Part shown: one piece after another, positions 1 through 7,666 of the stretch
Layout: every line of letters starts with the position of its first letter
Numbering within the stretch: the first letter of the stretch is position 1
Origin: Halogeometricum sp. S1BR25-6
GTDB taxonomy: Archaea; Halobacteriota; Halobacteria; Halobacteriales; Haloferacaceae
DNA: 64,000 nucleotides
Direction: 5' to 3'
Assembly: GCF_031624495.1 (NCBI RefSeq)
Contig: NZ_JAMQOP010000003.1
Span: 186,001-250,000, forward strand
Program-made: the position numbers and the translations under genes
The notes under the pieces: model-generated
Database searches by the model: none
The model's input: only the letters and a program-made list of their open reading frames with translations
What the model was told of the DNA's origin: nothing

Positions 1-5
1 GCGTC

Positions 6-1772
6 GTGAACGCCCAACTCGAAGCCCACGACATCTCCGGTGCGACGGTCGCAGTCGTCGACGGCGACTCGACGTTTACGAAGGGCTACGGCGTCCGGGA
101 CGTTCGGACTGACGCCCCGGTCGAAGCTGACAACACGCTCTTTCGAATCGGCTCAACGTCGAAACTCCTCACGTGGACGGCGGTCATGCAGGGCGTCGAG
201 GCAGGCCGACTCGATCTACAGACTGACGTCAACGAGTATCTCGGCGAGGTGGTGATACCCAACACATACGATCAGCCCATTACGCTCGATCACCTCGCGA
301 CGCACACTGCGGGATTCGAGGACCGCGCTCGCGGAACGTTCGTCCTGAACGAGTCCGATCTGCGCCCGCTCCCGACGATGCTCCGGAACGAACAACCGGC
401 GAGAGTTCGGCCGCCGGGGAAGTTCACGGCCTACTCGAACTACGGGGCCGCCCTCGCGGGTCACATCGCCGCCACGACTGCGGGGTCGTCGTTCGGTGAG
501 TACGTCGAAGAACGCATCTTCGGACCACTGGAGATGGAGCAGAGTACCTTCGACCAGCCGGTTCCCGATTCGATAGACGGCACGCTCTCGAAGGGATATA
601 CGACCCCGAACGGCCGATACCGCGAGGGTGAGTTCGAATACGTTGGGATGCCGCCGGCTGGGTCGATGACCACGACGGCGACCGACATGGCTCAGTTCCT
701 CCATGCGCATCTACAGGGTGGTGCAACCAGTGACGGACGCATTCTCGAATCCGACTCGACAGCGGCGATGCACCGGCGGCGATTCGGCAACGCTGACCGG
801 CTGAACGGGATGTGTTTCGGGTTCTACGAGTTGAGTCGGAACGACGTGCGTATCGTGGGACACGGCGGCGATACCGACCAGTTTCACACCCTGGTGGCCC
901 TGCTTCCGGACCACGGTGTCGGTCTCTTCGTCTCCTACAACAGCCCGGGCGGTATCGAGGCCAGAGACGAACTGCTCGACGCACTACTGGAGGAGTACTA
1001 CCCGAGCGAGGAGACGACACCCACGCCTGATGACGAGCCGGCCCGAGCGAGCGAGGTGACCGGCACGTATCGCGCGCTTCGCTCGCCCTACACGACCTCC
1101 GAGAAGCTGCTGAGCGTGCAGTCGAACGTCGCCGTCTCCCTCGATGACCAGGACCGACTCGTCACGAGCGGACCCGGGGGAGAAACACAGTGGGTCGAGG
1201 TCGAAGAGCGCTACTTCGAGGCGGTCGATGGGTCGGACGCGCTCGTCTTCGGGGAGACCGACGGCGAGATAACCCACCTGTTCTTCGATAGCAGGCCACC
1301 GTCAGCCTACGAACGGCTCACGGCCGTCGAGCAACCCTCAACGCACGCCGTGATCGCCGGACTGAGCATCCTCGTCTTTCTCGGAGCGGTTTTCGGGTGG
1401 ACGGCGACGGGACTCTGGCGCTGGTCTCGGGGCGGGAGAGGAGACAACTCGGATTCACCACTGCGGTACGCTCGTCACGCCGCTGGCCTCACGGCGACGA
1501 GTTATTTGGTGTTCGTGGTCGGCATGATCGCCGTCGTCGTGCGTGACCCGCGAGCGGTCCTGCTTGGGGACCCGCTGCCCGTACAGATCGTCCTCCTGTT
1601 TCCGCTTGTCGGTGTACTTGCGAGTGTCGCGACCCTCATCCTCGCCGGGATGACCTGGTACCGGGGTCACCGGCGCCGTTGGAGAGATGCACAGTACATC
1701 GCCGTCGGCGCCGCCGGCGTCGTCTTCGCGCTCGTACTCTCGTACTGGAACCTCCTGTGGTATCAGATGTAG
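6..1772 (+). CDS. Membrane-anchored serine hydrolase (beta-lactamase class C / PBP4* family), probably 5'-truncated by the window
   Basis: The protein matches the class C beta-lactamase/DD-peptidase-like serine hydrolase family. The SxxK motif is at S50-K53 (STSK), YxN at Y143-N145 (YSN) and the third-box-like HGG at 286-288. After the catalytic domain and a small beta-rich linker (about 330-440) come about four membrane segments (roughly 450-475, 490-512, 520-545, 560-585), so the enzyme is likely tethered to the membrane. The first start in view is GTG at base 6, only a few residues before the hydrolase core and without a signal peptide, so the true start is probably left of the window. The substrate is unknown. 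Haloarchaea lack murein, so it is more likely an esterase or peptidase than a penicillin target. Confidence is high for the fold and low for function. Confidence 0.85.
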   Translation: MNAQLEAHDISGATVAVVDGDSTFTKGYGVRDVRTDAPVEADNTLFRIGSTSKLLTWTAVMQGVEAGRLDLQTDVNEYLGEVVIPNTYDQPITLDHLATHTAGFEDRARGTFVLNESDLRPLPTMLRNEQPARVRPPGKFTAYSNYGAALAGHIAATTAGSSFGEYVEERIFGPLEMEQSTFDQPVPDSIDGTLSKGYTTPNGRYREGEFEYVGMPPAGSMTTTATDMAQFLHAHLQGGATSDGRILESDSTAAMHRRRFGNADRLNGMCFGFYELSRNDVRIVGHGGDTDQFHTLVALLPDHGVGLFVSYNSPGGIEARDELLDALLEEYYPSEETTPTPDDEPARASEVTGTYRALRSPYTTSEKLLSVQSNVAVSLDDQDRLVTSGPGGETQWVEVEERYFEAVDGSDALVFGETDGEITHLFFDSRPPSAYERLTAVEQPSTHAVIAGLSILVFLGAVFGWTATGLWRWSRGGRGDNSDSPLRYARHAAGLTATSYLVFVVGMIAVVVRDPRAVLLGDPLPVQIVLLFPLVGVLASVATLILAGMTWYRGHRRRWRDAQYIAVGAAGVVFALVLSYWNLLWYQM

Positions 1773-2000
1773 CTAGAATCCGTCGAGGGCGTCGACAGCA
1801 AACACTACGTCGCGAACGGCTTCGTCGTCGAACCGCGACAACCCGTCGATCTCGCCGACGACCAACACAGTGAACTCCGGGTATTCGAACCGCTGTTCGA
1901 GGGCCTCCATCCGTACGTCCAGCAGTATCTCGACCGGATGGTGTGGGAGGAGCGCTCACACAGAGTCGAGGCAGAAATCCCCGACTTCAGTCGTGGGTAA
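1773..2000 (+). pseudogene. Orphan 3' gene fragment in frame after the hydrolase stop
   Basis: Directly after the TAG stop of the serine hydrolase, the same frame stays open for 75 codons to a TAA at 1998-2000. Its translation has coding character (acidic, for example DLADDQHSELRVFEP and MVWEERSHRVEAEIPDF), but no ATG or GTG start occurs before the last third. I do not recognise the family. It looks like the tail of a gene whose 5' part was lost, and it overlaps the end of the convergent CGCGG gene by 14 bases. Stop-codon readthrough of the hydrolase is a less likely alternative. Confidence 0.4.
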
Positions 2001-2316
2001 CTGGCTCCCGCTCGAAGACACGAACGCGAAGCACGTGCCCGCCGCAGCCGCACTGTTCGACATAGGACCACTCGACCCCGCCGCCGAACGCCTCCCGAAG
2101 AGCAGGTCCGAGATACTCCTCCGGTCGGCCGTGCGCGCCGTGAGTGACGAGGTTCACGTGATAGCCCGGTGCGGTGTGTTCGACCGCCTCGAGAGCGCCG
2201 GCGACGACCGCGTCTCGTCGGTCGCCGTGAATCGGCTTCTCTAAGTTTGCCGACCACGAGTTGTGGTGGATTCGGTCGGTAACGGGTTCGACGCCGTCGA
2301 GCGTGTGGTCTCCCAT
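1987..2316 (-). CDS. CGCGG-motif small protein, putative radical-SAM-modified peptide family
   Basis: A 109-residue protein carrying Cys-Gly-Cys-Gly-Gly at 89-93, near the C-terminus and followed by a short beta-like stretch (HVLRVRVFE). From memory, haloarchaeal proteins with this motif are annotated as a CGCGG family of putative radical-SAM-modified ribosomal peptides. That assignment is recall, not something I could search. The ATG at 2316 is preferred over an upstream codon at 2364 because nirK ends TGA at 2320-2318 and this ATG follows after one base, a classic coupled pair. Conserved-looking His residues (17, 18, 53, 59, 62) and the two Cys could bind metal. No radical SAM gene lies nearby in the window. 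The protein could equally be a copper or nitrite-reductase accessory factor. Confidence 0.7.
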   Translation of the reverse strand: MGDHTLDGVEPVTDRIHHNSWSANLEKPIHGDRRDAVVAGALEAVEHTAPGYHVNLVTHGAHGRPEEYLGPALREAFGGGVEWSYVEQCGCGGHVLRVRVFEREPVTHD

Positions 2317-2317
2317 C

Positions 2318-3406
2318 TCAGTCCTCCGGGTCGAACAGCTCGTCGTTCGCCGGCCCCTCCGCACTGAGCACCGCCAGCGCGCCCTTCCGTGCGACCCGCG
2401 AGAGCGCGTGGTCGACCAGTTTGTAGTCGCCTGGAACCGGGAACTGCGCCGTCACGACCGTCGCGCTGCCGGGGAGGACGGGCGTCGTCTGCACGTAGCG
2501 CTGCGGATCAGAGGCGAGCGACCCCTGCGGGTACACCTCGTCCCAGACGCCACCGATGGCGTGGAAGCTGCTGAACTGGTTCGGGCCGCCCACCGCATAG
2601 TAGATGCGCACCGTCTCGTCAGTTCGTACGCGCAGTTCGTCGTAGCCCTGCGGCCCGATGGCGTACTTCTCGCCGTTGATGAGGACGTAAGTTGGGTCCT
2701 CGGCAGCCATCCGCCCGAAGTCGAACTCGTGGTGCCCCTCGTCGCCGGCGGCGCCGTTCGTGTACACCTCCATCTGTCCGAGGTAGAACTCCCGGTCGAC
2801 GGCCGGAAGTCCCGCCTCGGGTTCGACGAGGATGAGACCGAACATCCCCGAGGAGATGTGATAGTCGACGTTCGCGACGGCACAGTGGTAGACGAAGGCG
2901 CCGGGGTAGGTCACCTTGAACCGGAGGTGTCTCTCCTCACCGGGGTTCACCGTCGTTGCCTCCGCACCGCCGCCCGGCCCGCGGCAGGCGTGGAAGTCGA
3001 CGTTGTGGGCCATCGCGCTGCTCTCGTGGTTTCGAATCGTCACGTCGACCGTATCACCGACGCGCGTCCGAATGAACGGTCCTGGTACCTGCCCGTTGAA
3101 GGTCATATACTGGAAGGTGACGCCGGGTTCGATCTCGGCGACGACCTCCCGCGTCTCCAGTTCGACGGGGACGGTCGCGGGTTCCGAGCGGGTGATGGGT
3201 CCCGGAACGGCGCGTGGGTCGGCGGCGACGCGGTCAACGTCGGTCAGTTCGGCGGCGGCGAGTGACGGTCGGTCGAGACCGACGTCGAGTGGTCCGGCGA
3301 CTTGGACCTCGTTCAACGGCGCTCCGACGGTACAGCCCGCGAGCGTCCCGGCGGTTCCGACGGCCATCCCCTCTAACACGCGACGGCGAGTAGTAGTGTA
3401 GGTCAT
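2318..3406 (-). CDS. nirK: Copper-containing nitrite reductase NirK
   Basis: Reduces nitrite to nitric oxide on the outer face of the membrane in denitrification. The 362-residue protein has a twin-arginine signal (RRR at 7-9) with lipobox Cys25, so it is probably a lipid-anchored exported enzyme. Two cupredoxin domains follow. By alignment with known NirK, type 1 copper ligands are H134, C175, H183 and M188; type 2 ligands are H139, H174 and H333; the catalytic pair is D137 and H282. All are present. The sequence around C175 has the haloarchaeal form (YHCAVANVDYH). It is divergent from a halocyanin gene, a likely electron donor, and is coupled to the downstream CGCGG gene. An AT-rich inverted repeat lies in the shared promoter region. 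Confidence 0.96.
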   Translation of the reverse strand: MTYTTTRRRVLEGMAVGTAGTLAGCTVGAPLNEVQVAGPLDVGLDRPSLAAAELTDVDRVAADPRAVPGPITRSEPATVPVELETREVVAEIEPGVTFQYMTFNGQVPGPFIRTRVGDTVDVTIRNHESSAMAHNVDFHACRGPGGGAEATTVNPGEERHLRFKVTYPGAFVYHCAVANVDYHISSGMFGLILVEPEAGLPAVDREFYLGQMEVYTNGAAGDEGHHEFDFGRMAAEDPTYVLINGEKYAIGPQGYDELRVRTDETVRIYYAVGGPNQFSSFHAIGGVWDEVYPQGSLASDPQRYVQTTPVLPGSATVVTAQFPVPGDYKLVDHALSRVARKGALAVLSAEGPANDELFDPED

Positions 3407-3486
3407 CTTCCTTCGATGGTTCGACCTTGGACGATGGAGACGATAGTAGGGCGAGACGATTCCCGGCTGGGGAGAATCACATCACT

Positions 3487-3510
3487 AAACTAACTAATAC
3501 TAGTAAGTTT
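3487..3510. promoter_or_regulatory. Inverted repeat between nirK and halocyanin, candidate operator overlapping the promoter
   Basis: AAACTAACTA, then ATAC, then TAGTAAGTTT: two 10-base arms with one mismatch, in the AT-rich stretch just before the halocyanin ATG at 3519. It covers the position expected for the TATA box of a leaderless halocyanin transcript. A separate pair TTCG-N4-TTCG lies at 3412-3423, near the nirK start. It resembles but does not match the CGAA-N4-TTCG site I recall for the haloarchaeal regulator NarO. Confidence 0.45.
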
Positions 3511-3518
3511 ATTTAACT

Positions 3519-4520
3519 ATGACTGCCAGAACCGCGAACTCACCCTTCGCGTGCAGCCGACGAGACGTTCTCCGAGCCGGTACCGGGGCAGTGGTGGGCG
3601 CCGCGGCCGCGGGTGCGGTCGCCCGTCCGGTCGCCGCGGCCGACGAGGCGAGCGAGTTCACGGCGTGGTTCGAGAACGTCTCGAACTACGACGAGGTCGT
3701 CGACAGACGCGGCGCGTCGACCGTCAGGGTCGCCGTCGGCGCGCCGGGGAACGGCGGTGACTTCGCGTTCGAGCCCGCGGCGGTGCGCGTCGACCCCGGA
3801 GCGACGGTCGTCTGGGAATGGACCGGCGGCGGGGGCGTCCACAACGTCGCTGCCGCCGACGAGTCGTACGCGAGCGAACTGCTCTCCGAGGCGGGGGTCA
3901 CGTTCGAACGGACGTTCGAGGGAGGAATCAGTCTCTACTCGTGTGTGCCGCACGAGGCGATGGGGATGAAAGGGGCGGTAGTCGTCGGCGGCGTTCCGAC
4001 GGGCGAGACGCTCCGAGACGTCGACTACGGGAACTGGTTCGACGGCGTCGAGAACTTCTCCGGGACGGTCGACAGGCGGGGCGAATCGCTCGTCCGCATC
4101 GCGGTCGGTGCGCCGGGGAACGGCGGGAATTTCGCGTTCGAGCCCGCGGCGGTGCGCGTCGACCCCGGAACGACGGTCGTTTGGGAGTGGACCGGTGAGG
4201 GAGACGCCCACAGTCTCGCGGCGGTGGATGGAAGCTTCGACGCCGAGTTAGTGGAGACCGCGGGAGCGACCTACGCGCTCCGGTTCGACGGCGTCGGCGT
4301 CAGCAAGTACACCTGCCCGTCGCACGCCTCACAGGCGATGCGCGGGGCCGTCGTCGTCGGCGACCCGATGCGGGGCGTCGTCGACGTGCCGATGACCGCC
4401 GCGCTCACAGGAGTCGGCGTGCTCGGCGCGGCGCTCTCGCCGCTGGCGTTCGGGGCGTTCCTCGTCCTTCGAGGCACCGGTGACGAGACGTCGGCTACGA
4501 CGACGGAGTCGGAGCGATAA
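3519..4520 (+). CDS. Two-domain halocyanin (blue copper) protein with C-terminal membrane anchor
   Basis: 333 residues: a twin-arginine export signal (SRRDVLRAG at 13-21), then two tandem plastocyanin-like domains of about 110 residues, then a hydrophobic anchor near 293-317. Each domain has a full type 1 copper set: H108, C142, H145, M150 in the first and H231, C266, H269, M274 in the second. The domains are similar, including a shared APGNGG...FAFEPAAVRVDPG segment, so they arose by internal duplication. The predicted role is electron carrier on the outer membrane face. Its divergent placement beside nirK suggests it donates electrons to nitrite reductase (inference). The ATG at 3519 fits a leaderless start behind the AT-rich promoter. 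Confidence 0.9.
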   Translation: MTARTANSPFACSRRDVLRAGTGAVVGAAAAGAVARPVAAADEASEFTAWFENVSNYDEVVDRRGASTVRVAVGAPGNGGDFAFEPAAVRVDPGATVVWEWTGGGGVHNVAAADESYASELLSEAGVTFERTFEGGISLYSCVPHEAMGMKGAVVVGGVPTGETLRDVDYGNWFDGVENFSGTVDRRGESLVRIAVGAPGNGGNFAFEPAAVRVDPGTTVVWEWTGEGDAHSLAAVDGSFDAELVETAGATYALRFDGVGVSKYTCPSHASQAMRGAVVVGDPMRGVVDVPMTAALTGVGVLGAALSPLAFGAFLVLRGTGDETSATTTESER

Positions 4521-4728
4521 TCCGTTCGTCGGATACTCGTCGAACGGACCTCTCGTCGCCTGGGGCAATACCGAGCTGTTTCTGCAGCGTGCCTCCTGAG
4601 CGGCAGCGGTCTCAATCGCTCCGGTCGCAGTATCGACACGTGGAACGCCCGGACGCACGGCAAATTGGAGGACAAATTAGTTTGGGACGCACGACGAATT
4701 ACGGTGACAACCGACCCAGCACTCGGGG

Positions 4729-5751
4729 TTAGTTCGAGCTCACATTCACCCACAGATGCACCTCGCGATAGGCGCTCTCTTCGCTTGGCGTCGCGGGTGC
4801 GTCACCCTTGTACAGGTAGTAGATCAACCGTAGGTTCTCGCCAGTCATCGAGGGCGCCACCTGATGTTGTTGCTGCCACGTCTCGTTATGCTGGAGCCGG
4901 GGAGAGAACGTCTGCAACCGCGCTCGTTCGAGGACGGTCGTGCTGTTGTTCGATATCTCGACGCGCTGAATCTCCGAGACCACGGTGTACTGGACGGGTT
5001 CGTTCTCCTGGTTTCCGATGCCCACGACCAGCGACTGCGGTTCGCCCGCGGTGAAGTTCGTCGGGTAGTCGTCGGCGACGTACTCGCCGGATTCGTTTTC
5101 GGTCAGCAGATAGAATTCGCTGAACTGCTCGCCCTGGGAGGGAACGGCGACGGCGTAGCCGACGGCGCCGACGGCAAGAAGCAGACTAGCAATCAAAACG
5201 ACGTTCAGCGCGGCGTCGGTGCGCGTCGCCGGCGAGAACAGTTCGGATTTCGTGTTCGCGTACCACGTTCGATACGGAACGCGAAACCGCTCGTCTTCGG
5301 GAAGGTCCCAGCGCCGACTCGCCGCGATAGCGCACATGGCGACGACGAGAACCGTGAGCGACACCATGATGGGGGCGAGTCGAATCCCGAACGGCGTGAA
5401 ATTGAGCACCAACCCGACTAACGGAACGACGGCGATGCTCGTCCCGAACGACAGCGCGACGCGCTCGATACCGTCGATGCCCTCAACGTGATCCGCCCTC
5501 GTTTCGGTACTCTCGGTGTCCTCATCGAGGATCGTCGCTCGCTCCGGAAAGAGCGCAGCGATGATAGCGTAGCCGGGGACGAAGAGCAAAAACGGCAGTC
5601 CGACGACGACCCGCAGCGGGGTTTCACGGATAACCGGGAGCGACACTGCGATGAGCGTCAGGAGTGTGAGCGTGAGTATCGCGACGAGGTCGGCTGGCAG
5701 AACCCGAAGCGGACGGGGGAGGAGTACGCGCCAGTCCTCCGTGGAGGTCAT
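4729..5751 (-). CDS. DUF1616 membrane protein (copy 1)
   Basis: About 340 residues. N-terminal hydrophobic segments (two near residues 15-65, two near 110-160) are followed by one near 190-215 and a C-terminal extracytoplasmic domain of about 120 residues ending in LWVNVSS. This is the DUF1616 architecture found in archaeal surface-glycan neighbourhoods; the biochemical role is unknown. A close paralogue lies at 29642-30643, with the same core phrases (IRETPLR, PFLLF.PGYA..AALFPE, YVADDYPT/LVADDYPT). I chose the ATG at 5751 rather than TTG at 5757 because a TATA-like element sits 23-31 bases upstream, as for the paralogue. Confidence 0.85.
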   Translation of the reverse strand: MTSTEDWRVLLPRPLRVLPADLVAILTLTLLTLIAVSLPVIRETPLRVVVGLPFLLFVPGYAIIAALFPERATILDEDTESTETRADHVEGIDGIERVALSFGTSIAVVPLVGLVLNFTPFGIRLAPIMVSLTVLVVAMCAIAASRRWDLPEDERFRVPYRTWYANTKSELFSPATRTDAALNVVLIASLLLAVGAVGYAVAVPSQGEQFSEFYLLTENESGEYVADDYPTNFTAGEPQSLVVGIGNQENEPVQYTVVSEIQRVEISNNSTTVLERARLQTFSPRLQHNETWQQQHQVAPSMTGENLRLIYYLYKGDAPATPSEESAYREVHLWVNVSSN

Positions 5752-5773
5752 GCGCAAGCAGATGTGGCGAGAG

Positions 5774-5782
5774 GTAAAAATA
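5774..5782 (-). promoter_or_regulatory. TATA-like element of DUF1616 copy 1
   Basis: Minus-strand TATTTTTAC, 23-31 bases before the ATG at 5751, spaced for a leaderless transcript. The second DUF1616 gene has an almost identical element (TATTTTTAT) at the same distance. Confidence 0.5.
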
Positions 5783-6129
5783 CGTCGGGGTCCCGTTCGA
5801 CGTCCCGAATCGTTCCGCCGGATTGACTACAACCTCGCACACGCCAAGAACTGATTCAGCCGGTCCGCTTAGTCTCGCCTACTCGACACTATACATACAC
5901 ATTATATCCCTACAAATGTAATGGTAGTCTATTGAGAATACTGATTATATCTACCCAACTCTACATAAAAAAGGTATCGGTCAGCGAGTACTGTTGAAGA
6001 TGTCCACCCGGGAACGCAGTGATGCACGGGACAGCGTGGTTCGACCGTCCGTCTTCGAAGTCGCTGGACAAGACTGACGACACACGTTTGAGTAGTGTGC
6101 GCGTGGATTCAGGTTCGGACTCGGCTGCC

Positions 6130-6138
6130 GCAAAAAAG
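6130..6138 (-). terminator. T-run after the surface-protein gene
   Basis: A minus-strand run of six T about 28 bases after the stop codon at 6164. Oligo-T stretches are typical archaeal transcription stop signals. Confidence 0.4.
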
Positions 6139-6163
6139 AGAGTAGAACGCAGCTCTCGGCTGT

Positions 6164-7210
6164 TCAGCGTCGGGCGATGAGCGCGGCCGCGACGAGTGCC
6201 AGCGCGACGATGTACAGCGCGAAGTTCGGCATCGTCGAGTCGGTACTCGTTCCGCTCGGCGCTTCGGTCTCGGATTCGCTCGCCGTCTCCGTCGCCGCCA
6301 TCTCGGTCGTCGTGGTCGCGGGTTCCTCGCTCGTCTCGGACAGCTCGGTCGCGGTGGGCGTCACCTCCATCTCCGTCTCGCTCGGCGTCTCGGTCTCGTC
6401 GCTGCCGTCGCCCGCGGACCCGGAGCTTCCGGAGTCACCACTGTTGCTCTCGCCGTCGTCCTGCGATTGGGATTCACCGCCGGAGACGGTCAGCGTCTGC
6501 GCGTCTGTCACGCCGACGACGTCGTTGTCGCCGCTGAAGACATCGTCACTGCTGACGGTCGTCTCGTTGTGAACCACCGCGTACATGCGGTACTCGCCCG
6601 ACTCGAGCGAGGAGCCGACCTCGGCGCTGTACTCGTACGTCGACTCACTGTCCATCTGCACCGTCTCGACGACTTCGTCGTCCTGCGTGACGACGAGTTC
6701 GACGTTCTCGGGGCTTCCCAAGTCCGCGACGTCGTCCAGTTGGACGGTCACGTCACCCGATTCGCCGGCCGGTATCTCGCCCGGTCCGTTCAGCGTCGTC
6801 TCGTAGCCGGCCACGACGACCGGTTGGATCGAGACGATAGAGCCGTCGGTGTAGACGGCGAGAATGTAGGTGCCGGGCCGGAGGTTCTCGGTCGAGAAGG
6901 ATACTGAGCCGTCGGTTACCACGTCGCTGTTGACGATCGTTCGGTCACCCGAGTAGAGATCGACACTGACGTCCGCGCTCTCAGAACCACTTACGCTCGC
7001 CTCCAACGTCTCGCCGGCGGTCACCTTGCCGACGGAGCTTACGGTGTAGTCCGTTCCCTCGACGGTGACCGTCCGGTCGGGGATGTCGATCGTGTTCTGT
7101 GCTTCAACCGAGTACTCGCCGTCAGTCTGCGCGCTCACGAACGTGGCGCCCGTCCCAACGACGAGCATGAACGCGAGCAGCAGGACGGCGAATCGTGATC
7201 TTCCGCTCAT
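6164..7210 (-). CDS. Secreted surface protein with PGF-CTERM-like tail (PNF variant)
   Basis: 348 residues: a Sec signal peptide (about 1-27, cleaved after FVSA), beta-rich domains with a strongly acidic composition, a low-complexity Ser/Thr/Glu/Asp linker (about 245-320) suited to O-glycosylation, then MPNF, one membrane segment and a final ARR. This is the three-part layout of archaeosortase substrates (PGF, hydrophobic stretch, Arg cluster), but the signature reads P-N-F instead of P-G-F. The protein may be lipid-anchored after processing or simply membrane-anchored. The function of the ectodomain is unknown. An oligo-T run follows the stop codon. Confidence 0.75.
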   Translation of the reverse strand: MSGRSRFAVLLLAFMLVVGTGATFVSAQTDGEYSVEAQNTIDIPDRTVTVEGTDYTVSSVGKVTAGETLEASVSGSESADVSVDLYSGDRTIVNSDVVTDGSVSFSTENLRPGTYILAVYTDGSIVSIQPVVVAGYETTLNGPGEIPAGESGDVTVQLDDVADLGSPENVELVVTQDDEVVETVQMDSESTYEYSAEVGSSLESGEYRMYAVVHNETTVSSDDVFSGDNDVVGVTDAQTLTVSGGESQSQDDGESNSGDSGSSGSAGDGSDETETPSETEMEVTPTATELSETSEEPATTTTEMAATETASESETEAPSGTSTDSTMPNFALYIVALALVAAALIARR

Positions 7211-7666
7211 TGGAGTATCGTCTATATTCTCACAGATATTCGTTCCGGATGTTCATACCCGCTGGATTGCAATGTCAGTGCGTGACACTGCCCGGGTGCG
7301 GGCGGTACCGGCTATGTCGTTCTCGACTCCGCCGCCTTTGGTACCCCCTCAGCAATGTGTACGGTATCAGAACTAGGTTCGAGACCTCTCGCGTTCGAGA
7401 GCCAGCCCGTTCGATGGGTTCACTGACGAAACACAGCGGCTAAGTGTCGTAGTGATGATTAATTCGGCACGAATCGAGTTACTGAGTACGCGTTTGAATA
7501 GTCAGCTACTGTACCTAACTTTGGTATTAAGTAGAAGCCGGCAAATATATGCAACAATTATTGAGCACGTATTCTCACCAAAACCTATTTGTGGTCCTCA
7601 GTATATGTTCTGATTACTGACAGCGGATTTCCTGAGTGGGGTAAGACCGCTGTACGGGTAGGCAGC
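7211..7666. other. Divergent intergenic region, no gene seen
   Basis: 456 bases between the surface-protein gene and a divergent glycosyltransferase. The second half (about 7450-7610) is AT-rich and should hold the glycosyltransferase promoter. An upstream start extension of the glycosyltransferase frame to 7589 exists but has no coding character. Confidence 0.5.

Larger units (their letters stand above)
5752..6163. other. Intergenic region, no gene seen
   Basis: 412 bases between two minus-strand genes. The middle (about 5885-5975) is AT-rich. Apart from the DUF1616 promoter and a T-run behind the surface-protein gene I see no coding or RNA signal. Confidence 0.6.

Noticed and set aside
2261..3265. 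Plus-strand open frame of 334 codons opposite nirK.
   Set aside because: Antisense shadow caused by high GC at third positions; nirK has all its copper ligands and is clearly the real gene. The same applies to other long antisense frames, such as 27155-28243 and 37324-38571.
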